A model generated the notes under the pieces. The model did not search any database. It had not been told where the DNA came from and worked only from the letters and a program-made list of their open reading frames with translations. This document shows, piece after piece, positions 46,962 through 57,293 of a DNA stretch of 64,000 bases (its first letter is position 1; every line of letters begins with the position of its first letter). This DNA comes from Liolophura sinensis (taxonomy: Eukaryota; Mollusca; Polyplacophora; Chitonida; Chitonidae), in NCBI RefSeq assembly GCF_032854445.1, contig NC_088306.1, positions 3,094,373 to 3,158,372 of the forward strand. The letters are read 5' to 3'. The position numbers and the translations under genes are program-made.

Positions 46962-47790
46962 TTGTATTCCAGACATCATGGCACTTCACCGGTTGAACTG
47001 TTGTCGGAACCAGATGACGTCATTGCCAGGTTACGGATTCACGTGATTAGGAGACGTCACAGCTGTTTCGATGTTGGCCCATAAAGGCTCCTGAGAACTC
47101 TTTGTAATCTCGTCGTCTTTGTTACGCCGGGTAATCTGTATAAAGATCTGTTTGCGTGTACCACAATACCTATGTTATGGAAACAAAGATCGGAAGCTGA
47201 ACTCACGCGCATCCCTATCCCTTCAGAAAGACGAGGTTCGCTAGTTCGGCAACTCTACCATTCCACATTCATCCAAGGCTCGGAGAAAACAAACCCGAGA
47301 TCACGTCAGCACTAGGCAGGCTTAATGATCGGGCGTGACTGCACATATATAATAGTACATTAGCAAGAGAAATAACAATGTAGCCAAATAAAACACATTC
47401 AATCAGCCAAGTGATTTTTTTGTTCTTGAGATACATGTAGTTTTCTTTGATGAACATAGAATACTGAGGAGGCTGCTGTGTGATGTGTCTTCAAATTCGT
47501 TACGTAACTTTTGATGTTTCCAATCGTTTTTTTTTCATCCATGAACCTTATCATCACCTGAGCATAGTCGTAAACATCTTCATAACAAGAATTGTCATCT
47601 CTGCCAAAGAAAATTTTAATATCATTAAAATCCATACTTTCCATATTAATTATTATTACATTTATGATCAGTATCATTGTCATCATCATCAATATCGCCT
47701 ACAGTACAATTGTTATTAGATTCCTCATTGTCCGTGCTGATGTAACTGCTCAACTGATCTGATTAATCCCATTTTAATGGTCAATATCAT
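46962..47790. other. No gene recognised
   Basis: Mixed sequence with no repeat family identified. Around 47640-47710 a CATCATCAAT-like tract begins the GAT/ATC-rich zone that continues to about 49030. Confidence 0.4.
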
Positions 47791-47791
47791 C

Positions 47792-47915
47792 ATTTATTTA
47801 TTTCTTTTTTTGTAGTTGTTTTACGCCATACTTATAATATTTCAGTTATACGGTGGCAGCTAGTTTTAAAGTTGGAGGAAACTGCAGTGTGGGATTAAAC
47901 CACTGACCTGTGGCA
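47792..47915 (-). mobile_element. SINE, minus strand, diverged
   Basis: Plus strand shows TTTATTTATTTCTTTTTTTG, TTGTTTTACGCCATACTTAT, GGTGGCAGCTAGTTTTAAAG and TTGGAGGAAACTGC. It is an older copy of the common SINE, 5'-truncated. Confidence 0.75.
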
Positions 47916-48039
47916 AGGTATTTTTTAACTTTCCCACATGTAACGTACATCAGATTGGTATAAGACAAGTGGTCTTCAGTGAACGTAAGACTGTGTATCA
48001 CCCCATCGTCCTTGAGTGCCTGTTGTCACCAAGGACGCT

Positions 48040-48110
48040 CAAATTCCAAGGCCGGGTTTGAACACTGGCGATTATAGGACAAGCGCCTCTAACTACCCTC
48101 AGTGCCATCA
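48040..48110 (-). mobile_element. tRNA-like SINE head relic
   Basis: The minus strand reads GAGGGTAGTTAGAGGCGC.. and then AGTGTTCAAACCCGGCC. These are A- and B-box-like at roughly tRNA spacing, but the fold is not intact. Confidence 0.4.
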
Positions 48111-48159
48111 TTTGTATCAACAGTGGAGCATTGAATATGAACAGGTATTGCAATGATTA

Positions 48160-48425
48160 CATTGATATTGACTATGGTGATGATGGTGACGATGGTGATG
48201 GTAACAACGATCGCTGAAGAATGATGATGTTGACGATGATGAGGATGAAGATTTTGACGATGATGAGGATGGTACTACTGATTATGAGGACGTAGGCGAT
48301 TATAATGAATTAAGTGGCGGCGCTGATAATGGTAATGGTGATGATAATAACGTTGGTGACGACGACGATGATGATGACGGTGACGACGATGATGATGACG
48401 ACGATGATGATAATGCTGCATCATG
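48160..48425 (+). repeat. GAT/GAC trinucleotide-rich tract
   Basis: Long imperfect run of GATGATGGTGACGATGG-type triplets. On the minus strand it reads as poly-serine in one frame (ORF 48300-48578), which is not a real protein. Related ATC/ATT-rich sequence continues to about 49030. Confidence 0.9.
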
Positions 48426-50310
48426 TTGTGATACAATATTGAAACGATGATTAGAAGAACATATAGTTAGAAACAAGCAAACCATACCGAAAATCACAGG
48501 TATGGCATTATCAGCATTATTCCAAACTGATTTACTACAACCATAAAAATAATTATATTTATCCTCATCAGAATCCACAACTGAATTGATAAGTGTGGAA
48601 AATAATATAAATAGGAAGTGCGTTTCATTTTACCTGATATCAGTGATATCAATGTCTTTGTTTTATTGATGGGGTGAGAGTGCTGAATATTATTATGGAG
48701 ATATTGTCCAGTTCTTCGTTATGGATATCATTGTTTTGGCCATTCCTTACATCATCAATATCATCATTGGATACAGTTATCAGTGTAATTTTTGTCTTTA
48801 TGATCAACAGTGTTATCGCCCATTTCGCCATTATAAAGCACTAGTAACTTTATTCGATACCAATTTCTGTGCCATTATTTTCTTTATGATTAACAGGGTT
48901 ATCATTCAAGTCTTTGCTTGAATAACATTGGTTTGATTAATCCTTACATCATTGGTATCATCATGAAATCATCGCCATTAGGGTACCAGTACCAAATTAT
49001 TGTCTTCATCGTCCACATCATCCATCGTTGAGGGCAACATTGTTGTGGTTATTCGTTACATCTTAATCAATGGCGTTCTTCGTAATCGTTACAAAGCTAT
49101 CCATTCACTGCCTGCAGATGTACACGTTTGACTATCTCCTTTATTATAATCTCTGTCACAGGTGTAAATCCTTTTCAACCCACATAACACGCCGAACAGA
49201 GCGCGCCATGCTTTGTTGGTATTAAGTATTAACATTTGTGGACTGTATTAAGTGTTTGTGTCGACCATCCGTGTAAAGACGAAGCCTTCCTTCTCAGTGA
49301 AGGGAAGGCTTGTGAAAGTCACCTGCTCTTCGGTATATACACAACACAGGCGGGGCTTAGAGACAGAGACTTGAAGGGGCAGGACGAATAGAGACCCAGT
49401 TAGCACACCTAACCGTGTGTAAGCTCATATTATGTGGCGTAAAAGCCCTGCCTCTTTGTGTAGCGGTACGGCTCAGTGCAGAAGTATATATCAGTTTATA
49501 AGAGGGGAGGTTGTACCCCTCGGGTTAAGGAGGGATTGTAGCCTCCTTTTACACAAACCACCCAATGCGGGCGTTTTCCTTCCTCCCGATTTCACACTTG
49601 GATTATACAACCTGTTAAATCTAATTTGAAATACATTTGACGCCCCAGCTGCCGTATTCAACTCCACGGGGGTAACAAACACACGGCTAACAAGGCGTTT
49701 GAGCTATCTCTACACAGTCCCACCGTAGTCTGAATAATATATATGTCAGCCCGTCTCATGGAGTCGGATAAATAGGCTTGGAGATTTTAATCCGGTGAAA
49801 TGTGATAGTGATTTAAAGGGCAGCTTCAACGTCTCGACACCACAGCCGTACTTGACGTGTATAGTTTTTCCACTTTGAAATAATTTTAATGTAATAGGAT
49901 CGCCTTATATTATTGTAGTTTGTGAATGAAGCCGTTCTAGTACGGCTTTGTGTACTTCACTATACGGCAAAACACGACGCGAGCCTCTTGCCACAGCGTT
50001 GAGATGAACGAGTGGAAGGATAAGCCGTCTCTTACGACAACCGGGGATTTAAAATTTTGACTTAAGACAAAATGTAAAACCTCGCAAACAGTGATTAATT
50101 TTTGGTACCGGTACCGGAAGTTGAAATTTGAAAAACTTTGCCTTAACGTAACATTCATATTTCAGCTTTTGACGTAAATCCAAAATGGCTTTGAGGAATC
50201 CTCCCTCACCCCCCCCCCCCCCACCCCCCACTCTTCACAGCACTTCTCTTATTGTATGTGGGAGAGGTAATTCGACGTTCAATGCAGAGTGAGGTTATAT
50301 ATTTATAAGA
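48426..50310. other. No gene recognised
   Basis: ATC/CAT-rich until about 49030, then ordinary sequence. A C-rich tract lies at 50202-50230. Short ORFs near 49432-49682 have no recognisable motif. Confidence 0.4.
50202..50230 (+). repeat. Poly-C tract
   Basis: Run of about 14 C followed by CCACCCCCC. Confidence 0.9.
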
Positions 50311-50311
50311 T

Positions 50312-50370
50312 ATTTGATTTATTTACTTCGTTGGTGTTTCACGCTAAAGTCAATAATTTGTCATTAATAG
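50312..50370 (-). mobile_element. SINE tail fragment, minus strand
   Basis: Plus strand TTTGATTTATTTACTTCGTT and GGTGTTTCACGCTAAAGTCA. This is only the last ~55 bp of the common SINE. Confidence 0.7.
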
Positions 50371-50437
50371 TAGAAGGTGATCCTGTTTATTTGAGTGGAC
50401 ATGCATCAATATTTGCTTCGAAATAGACATTCCTACA

Positions 50438-50742
50438 ACAGCCGTCAAACAAGATGTACGTTCCCGATCAATAATCGTGAGGCCAATTGCCCAAAAAACG
50501 TTTAACACAAACTACCAAATATCCAACACCTAAGAAAGTATTAGTATGAAATTAGGACGGAATCGTGCAAAGAGAAGCATTCAGTTATTTTCAATGATGT
50601 TGGAAAGATTCAAGTTATGTGCTAGGCTAATGAGTGAAATCAGTATTGAATTCGTATATCATTCTAGTATATAAGTTGGCGATAATAAAGTATGTATCTC
50701 AGTCGCTCTTTTATTGCAAGTTGGCGATTAAATCCAACACGT
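50438..50742 (+). repeat. Family B interspersed repeat
   Basis: Full-length relative of 25816-26120: CGATCAATAATCGTGAGGCC, AACACAAACTACCAAATATC, GACGGAATCGTGCAAAGAGA, GAGTGAAATCAGTATTGAAT and AGTTGGCGATTAAATCCAAC at the end. Confidence 0.88.
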
Positions 50743-50749
50743 TGAGCAT

Positions 50750-51170
50750 GCAGTCCCTAAACCCGGGTTAAGCGGAATTATGCACAGATTTCGGACGCTC
50801 TGACCATATTTACTTACTTTAGAATTATACTCATTGGGGCGAAGGTGTTTGATAGAATAACCGTGATACAGTAGTTTTTGCAGTAATAACTTGTGGTGTT
50901 GACTGGAATCGTCACACAACACTCAGGATCTAACAAATGCTACATGCAGAGATATGTACACGCCATATGCAGGGCCCTTGCTGTCCAAGTGAAGATAATT
51001 TACATCGTCAAAATTTAAACTATCCCTCTTGTGGTAAAGTTCGTACGAGTCAGGGGGCCAGTGCGTTCGTTGCAATTTTAAACTTTGCAATACTGTATGA
51101 TAATTCATTCTACTTCGCGTTGAAGTATTGGTTGCAGTGCTTCTGCTGGCAGAATAGTATGGGTGGAACT
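50750..51170. other. No gene recognised
   Basis: Two opposed ORFs of 83-90 codons (50923-51209) overlap each other and show no known motif. Nothing else was seen. Confidence 0.4.
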
Positions 51171-51402
51171 TCATATCTGGTTGGGGGCCTCCGTGGCTCA
51201 GTTGGTTAGCGCGCTAGCACAGCGTAATGACCCAGGTTTCTCCCACCAATGCGGTCGCTGTGAGTTCAAGTCCAGCTCATGCTGGCTTCCTCTCCGGCCG
51301 TAAGAGGGAAGGTCTGTCCGCGGAACCCGCTGTCGTATAAGTGAAATATTCTTGAGCGTAGCGTAAAACATTAATCAAATAGATAGATAAATCATATCTG
51401 GT
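51171..51402 (+). mobile_element. SINE, full head, internal deletion, 11-bp TSD
   Basis: Body 51182-51391. The tRNA-like head GGGGGCCTCCGTGGCTCAGT, TGGTTAGCGCGCTAGCACAG and GTGAGTTCAAGTCCAGCTC is complete. Compared with other copies, about 50 bp are missing between GAAGGTCTGTCCGCGG and AACCCGCTGTCGTATA. The tail is AAATAGATAGATAAA. TCATATCTGGT flanks it at 51171-51181 and 51392-51402. Confidence 0.93.
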
Positions 51403-51649
51403 ATATTCTTCGTACTGTTTTTGTGAGTCAGCACTAAAATACTCTACCGTGATAAGGGGAGCGGGTGGTGTCAACTTCTTTGTCTCATTATTCTCCAGTT
51501 CTCAAGAGTTCATGGGACAATTGTAGATGTACAAACTTATAAACTCACGCAGTCTAACAGTCATGCAAGACCACATGTCTTCCATGGCCAAACATGGTAA
51601 GCATATTTCTGCGCCAATCGTGGAAAAGTACGTCAGTTACCCGCCAAAA

Positions 51650-51720
51650 GTCGATGGTTTACCCCAGGCACCCAGGTTTCCTCCGCCTATAAATCCAGCA
51701 GTCATAGTATAAATTTGGTT
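51650..51720 (+). mobile_element. Old SINE core relic
   Basis: GTCGATGGTTTACCCCAGGC.., GGTTTCCTCCGCCTATAAAT and GTCATAGTATAAATTTGGTT parallel the core of the common SINE with heavy divergence. Confidence 0.4.
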
Positions 51721-51749
51721 TCTTAAGTATATGATTAGCGACTATGAAA

Positions 51750-51965
51750 TAAATATTTATTGATTCATTTGATTGGTGTTTTACGCCGTACTCAAGAATA
51801 TTTCACTTACGCAACGGCGGCCAGCATTATGGTGGGAGGAAACCGGGCAGAACCCGGGGGAAACCCACGACCATGCGCTGGACTCAAAACGACCGCAACG
51901 GCGAAAGGCTCCTGGATCGTGGCGCCGAACTGGCACGCTAACCACCTCGGCTGCTAACCACCTCC
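51750..51965 (-). mobile_element. SINE, minus strand, near full length
   Basis: Plus strand: tail AATAAATATTTATTGATTCA, GGTGTTTTACGCCGTACTCA, ACGGCGGCCAGCATTATGGT, then a tRNA-like head (reverse complement of GGTTAGCGTGCCAGTTCGGC). The core is very close to the consensus. No convincing TSD. Confidence 0.9.
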
Positions 51966-52720
51966 ACCACAACATAACCGTGATATGAACGAATATGTGT
52001 TAAAAGCCACGTTGCCCTTGAAACAAACATACGGGTGTTTACTTGCGTCTTTAATAACTGCTAAACACTCTCCAGTGTTTTTCGACAGTGAGTGTTACAG
52101 AAAATGCTGCATTTGATTAAAAGTGAATTTGGTTATTTGACCATGATTTTACTAATAATATATATTTTCTTACGCATTATGGAGACTAATGATATCGCTT
52201 GCTAATGCATGGCTAAAACTGGTTTCAAGGTGTTAATATTCATTGTTAATGTACTGCTGTTGATGAGTTTACTCTGCTCTGATTCCAATATGTGTGTGTT
52301 ATTCGGTTAAATCTTGTAGCCAAAGAAGCACAGGTTTTTTCTTCATATTCCATTAGGACTTTACCCAAGTGTTCTCTTATCATCAAACGCTTTGTGGTTT
52401 ACGTAAGAACAGAAATTCCCACTGACAATATTTGAAAACTGCTTTGTTAGCAGACATTCCGTCAGCAAACAGTACTCTGACAACTCTACAGGCAGTTGTC
52501 TTCTAATTGGTGACAGTCAGTTTATTGCTGAATAACGCAAAAACGGAAACATTTTTTGTCTCTTTGTTCTGACATACCAGGGGGTTGAATCCGCGACCTT
52601 TGATTTACACGTAAGATGAATCAGTCGGTGTTGTAGTGTCTGAGAAACAGCATCTGTTGTCAGAGTGATTGATGGCCGGACTTGTTTATTCAGGGATGAC
52701 TGACTTATTACTTAGGTGAC
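51966..52720. other. No gene recognised
   Basis: AT-rich sequence with a weak B-box-like GGGTTGAATCCGCGACC near 52570. Nothing firm. Confidence 0.4.
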
Positions 52721-52721
52721 G

Positions 52722-52950
52722 GTTCATCCATCTATTCATTCATTCCTTCATTCATTCATTCGTTCGTTCGTTCGTTTGTTCGTTCATTCGTTTATTCATC
52801 CAATCATTCGTTCGTTCGTTGATTCATTCAATCACTTATTCATACATTCATACATTCATTATATCCTTGAGAAGGCGTAAAACACAAATCAAATCGAATC
52901 GAATCAAACTATGTGTTCGTTCATTCATTCATTCACTCATTCATCCATCT
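52722..52950 (+). repeat. (TTCA/TTCG)n tetranucleotide tract with SINE tail scrap
   Basis: Imperfect ATTCATTCGTTCGTTCG.. runs at 52722-52860 and 52916-52950. The middle (52861-52907) reads ATCCTTGAGAAGGCGTAAAA, then CACAAATCAAATCGAATCGA, a decayed SINE 3' end. Confidence 0.85.
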
Positions 52951-54210
52951 ACTCGCACAGTCTCTGCAAACTTTTATACCTTAGGGCCTGATTGTGAAAA
53001 TTAGGAAATGATGTCGAGTGCAGCTTTACTGAGCGAGAAAAAGAAAGAAAAGAGAAAAGAAAGGTAAGAAATGTGAACGGTGTTTGGGTTAAAACCGGGA
53101 TCATCACGCTGAAAACAATGCATCAAAAGTAGACAGGTGTTATTCTTGTCACTGTAGAGTGATGAGAAGAGGCCACGCCCCCTTAGGGCTTTGTTTTAAC
53201 TCTGGCCTTAGATCAATGTATGAGAGAACTGAGTGTGACAGCAAAACACGTCTTCGTACAGTTGGCTGTTGTGTTGGCGGTCGTAGAGTTGATGAGATGT
53301 GACAACATCACCAACGGGCGACCGGCTTGTCACCTTTAGGATTATGTGATCTGTCAACCTTTCTCTTCATTGCATATCTTTATCTCATACTCTTTTAGTC
53401 TCATTCTCTAAGGATTACGCACCCAGTTGACTGTGTAAGAGTTAAAGGGTTCGTACATTAAGTACATCACTGGGGGCAATGACAACCAGTGAATCAGTGC
53501 AAAAAAGTAATGTCTCGAAGAAGCGATTGTGGAAAAAAGAAGCAGCTTGTTAACTTAGGGTAAAAGTCACGTTACCATTTACCTCATATATGGGGCCCTA
53601 AACAGCAATCAAATAAATAAATTTATCTCCTGTATGCAATAATGGCGGTTATACATCTTCCACACACACCTGGTTAAAAAAATGGAAAATGATTTCACTA
53701 AATATAACCAATGTAAATGTGGACAATGATATATTAGAGGTCACTTTCAATAAAATTAATAAATATACTTTCTCGTAATTTCGCCGTTTTCGTAAATGGT
53801 GCTGTCTGGGTTACACAGCCCTATAAAAAAAAGTCGAAACATTGATTTACGAAGTTTGTGAAAGTGGGCACTTTTCACAGTCTTTGGTAATGAAAGCAAG
53901 CAGTACCCATGGAGATGTAATAGATTTATAAAGCTCTAATCTTCAGAAAGGCTACCAACTCTTATATATTGGGTTAAGAAGCTGCTATCCATGGCTAAAG
54001 AATGTAATGAAGTAAAGAATGCAATGCAGGGATACTGGGATTAAGATACACGTCTATCTTAGTCGAAGGTTTAACGACTGTAATTGAGTGCCACAAAATG
54101 TGACTTATGGTCACAAACTGTAGTGCCATTTCACGAAACGCTTTAAATCGTTATTAAAATTATAGTATACTTCTGTGCGCTAGTATTTGACGTTGCTTCG
54201 AGACCCATTC
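52951..54210. other. No gene recognised
   Basis: Purine-rich AAGAAAAGAGAAAAGAAAGG near 53040. A decayed SINE tail lies at 53594-53632 (GGGGCCCTAAACAGCAATCA then AATAAATAAAT). Otherwise nothing. Confidence 0.4.
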
Positions 54211-54488
54211 GGGCCTCCGTGGCCGAGCGAAGTTAGCAGGCCAGCGCGGCGCAATGACCCAAGAGCATACCATTAATGTGGTCGCTGTGAGTTCAAGCCC
54301 AGCTCATGCTGGCTTCCTCTGCGGTCGTCCGTGGGAAGACCTGTTAGCGACGTGCGGATGGTCGTGTGTTTCCACTGGGCTGTGCTCCGTTTCCTCCCAC
54401 CATAATGATGGCCGCCGTCGTATAAGTAAAATATTACTTATACAGTAAATTGTAAAGTGCAACATAAAATACCAATCAAATCAAATCA
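54211..54488 (+). mobile_element. SINE, near full length
   Basis: Head GGGCCTCCGTGGCCGAGCGA with CCAGCGCGGCGCAATGACCC, B box GTGAGTTCAAGCCCAGC, core GCGGATGGTCGTGTGTTTCC and CCACCATAATGATGGCCGCC. The 3' end is disturbed by an extra ~30 bp (ATTACTTATACAGTAAATTG) before ATACCAATCAAATCAAATCA. CGAGAC occurs just upstream and just downstream, possibly a decayed TSD. Confidence 0.9.
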
Positions 54489-54599
54489 CACCGAGACAAT
54501 TTCCATGTTACAAAACAAAAAAACTACCAATCTAGGCAACTTTGAGAGTTCGTTAGCCCGGGGCCAAACTGTATATTTCGGACAAACAAGGTGCACCCG

Positions 54600-55926
54600 A
54601 GGCTGTCCAAGACCACAAACTGTAACCCAAGCTGTCCAGGACCACAAACTGTAACCCAGGCTGTCCATGGCCACAACATGTAGCCCAAACTGTCCAGACC
54701 GCAAACTGTAACCAGGGCTGTCCAGGACCACAAACTGTAACCCAGGCAGTCCAGGACCACAACATGTATCACAGGCTGCCCAGAACCACAAGCTGTAAGC
54801 CAGGCTGTCTAGGACCACAAACTGTAACCCAGGCTGTCCAAACCGCAAACTGTAACCAGGGCTGTCCAGAAGACAAACTGTAACTCGGACTGTCCAGGAC
54901 CACGGACTGTAACACAGACTGTCCAGGACCACAAACTGTAACCCAGGCTGTCCAGGACCACACGCTGTAACCCAGGCTGTCCATGGCCACAACATGTAGC
55001 CCAAACTGTCCAGACCGCAAACTGTAACCCAGGCTGCCCATGACCACAAACTGTAACCCAGGCTGTCCAGACCGCAAACTGTAACCAGGGCTGTCCAGGA
55101 CCACAAACTGTAACACAGACTGTCCAGGACCACAAACTGTAATCCAGGCAATCCAGGACCACAACATGTATCCCAGGCTGTCCAGGACCACAAACTGTAA
55201 CCCAAGCTGTCCAGGACCACAAACTGTAACCTAGGCTGTCCAGGACCACAAACTGTAACCTAGGCTGTTTAGGACCACAAAATGTAACCCAGGCAATCCA
55301 GGACCACAACATGTATCCCAGGCTGTCCAGGACCACAAACTGTAACCCAAGCTGTCCAGTACCACAAACTGTAACCTAGGCTGTCCAGGACCACAAACTA
55401 TAACCTAGGCTGTTTAGGACCAGAAACTGTAACCCAGGCTGTCCAGGACCACAACATATATCCCAGGCTGTCCAGGACCACAACATCTATCCCAGGCTGT
55501 CTAGGACCATAAATTGTAAGCCAGACTGCCCAGGACCACAAACTGTAACCCAGGCTGTCCAAGACCACAAACTGTAACCAGGGCTGTTCAGGACCAGAAA
55601 CTGTAACCCAGGCTGTTTAGGACCACAAACTGTAACCCATTGTGTCCAGGACCACAAACTGTAACACAGGCTGCCCAGGACCACAAACTGTAACACAGGC
55701 TGTTCAGGACCACAATCTGTAACCCATGCTCTCCAGGACCACAAACTGTAACCCAGGCTGTCCAGGACCACAAACTGTAACCCGGACTGTCCAGGACCAC
55801 AAACTGTAACCCAGGCTACCCAGGACCACAAACTGTAACCCAGGCTGTCCAGGACAACAAACTGTAACCCAGGCTGTCCAGGATCACAATTTGTAACTCG
55901 AACTGCCCAGTGCTACAAGTTGTAAC
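54600..55926 (+). repeat. 29-bp minisatellite, ~46 copies
   Basis: Unit GTCCAGGACCACAAACTGTA followed by ACCCAGGCT. Since three units equal 87 bp (29 codons), one minus-strand reading passes through all three phases and stays open. This produces overlapping repeat ORFs of 70-244 codons (WVTVCGPGQPG-type) that are not genes. Variants such as CATGGCCACAACATGTAGCC recur as blocks. Confidence 0.97.
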
Positions 55927-57088
55927 ATAGACTGTAACATCGGGCTATAAGCAGGTCTCAGACAGTAGCTGTTTGGCAAAGTTGCAAGTTGTAATGGGCC
56001 ACGGATACATGTTTTGGACAGAGAGGTTAAGGCATGTGGTTTTAATCCCTGGGACACACGAGGTAATGGCTCATACAGGGCGTACAACTTTTCTTCCATT
56101 ACAGTGGAGTGCATATCTGTACGTAACATGTAGAAAAGTTCCTCAGTAGTTTACCACAAGTCGGTGGTTTACACAGGACGCTCCGGTTTCCTTCATCTAA
56201 TAAGAGCAATGGCCTTAAGCAATAATCAAATAAATAAAGAATTTCCAGTTAATCAATTAATTGGTTAAATACGGGTTACAGACAAGACCGAAGGCTAAAT
56301 AAAAGTTAAGAAAAGTAGAGTGATAACAGAAATGAAGGTTTGAAAGGGAACGAATGACGGAAAAGAAAGAGTGTTGGCGAGGGCAGCGTACATCGGTTGA
56401 CTTCTTGATCTATTGGATGCAGGAACTGATAAAAACCATGTACATGTATATTGCCATTGATGAAACGGAATATGTGAGTGTTGAAATAACATTGAATATA
56501 CCAGCAGTTGCATGGAGATTCTGTCGAAAGGAAAAATGTGATTTCGAACGCACCATTTAGCTGTTGGTAAAGTTAAGAAGATCTTTCTTTTAGCAGCCGT
56601 AATTATCGTACTAAACCCAACTGAGCGGCTGTTGAATAACGCACACACGCTAAGTTTAGAATCAGCGCGGCCTAGATTTCCCTTACTTGTTTTCTATTGA
56701 TGTGATGAATCAGAGTTCATACGATGTTCTCTGTAAGCTCAACTTAGTATAGACGAATTGGGCCCTTTAACGGAATAACGTTAAGCACTGATCTACTTAT
56801 GCCTATTGTTGTTACTCCTCGACGCCTTTATAGAACCACTACGATTGGGAGTTGACAGAAAATATTTATCTTGTCGCGGTTTCTGAAACAGGCCGATTTT
56901 CGACCACTCGCTAATATATGTGCTGTGAATGATTTTTCGACTGAGCGCCTTTGAAAGGTGGCACGGCAGAGCCATGTTGACGAAAGAGGTCGCTTGTGAC
57001 CTGCTCCATAACGGGACCAACAGCGTTTGTATAAATAAGCAAACTTCATTCTTACAATGAGTTTGAATATTTCAAACTCAGTAGTTCA
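55927..57088. other. No gene recognised
   Basis: A decayed SINE 3' half lies at about 56160-56242 (CGGTGGTTTACACAGGACGC, GCAATAATCAAATAAATAAA). The 117-codon minus ORF at 56295-56648 has no known domain and is overlapped by another ORF. Nothing else. Confidence 0.4.
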
Positions 57089-57219
57089 GTGTTATCGTGA
57101 CTCTACCGTTTCCTCCCACTATAATGCTGGCCGTCGCCGTATAAATTAAATATTCTTGACTTCGGCATGAAACACAAATCAAATAAATAAACAAATAAAT
57201 AAATACCGTGTTATCTTGA
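57089..57219 (+). mobile_element. SINE 3' half with 12-bp TSD
   Basis: Body about 57101-57207: CCGTTTCCTCCCACTATAAT, GCTGGCCGTCGCCGTATAAA, TATTCTTGACTTCGGCATGA and an (AAAT)n tail. GTGTTATCGTGA (57089-57100) and GTGTTATCTTGA (57208-57219) differ by one base, a good target-site duplication. Confidence 0.88.
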
Positions 57220-57229
57220 ACCATTGTTT

Positions 57230-57293
57230 TTAGCTGGCCACAGTCGTGTAATATTCTTGAGTACGGCGCATAACACCTATCAAATAAATAAAT
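57230..57293 (+). mobile_element. SINE 3' end fragment
   Basis: TTAGCTGGCCACAGTCGTGT, TTCTTGAGTACGGCGCATAA, then CACCTATCAAATAAATAAAT. A second, very short copy 10 bp after the previous insertion. Confidence 0.8.

Noticed and set aside
48300-48578. 92-codon ORF with poly-serine
   Set aside because: Comes from the GAT/GAC trinucleotide tract.
54486-55336. Minus-strand ORFs of 140-244 codons rich in WVTVCGPGQPG
   Set aside because: Translation of the 29-bp minisatellite; no unique sequence, no start context, no splice structure.
56295-56648. 117-codon minus-strand ORF
   Set aside because: No known motif, no supporting splice sites, opposed by an overlapping ORF; consistent with chance.
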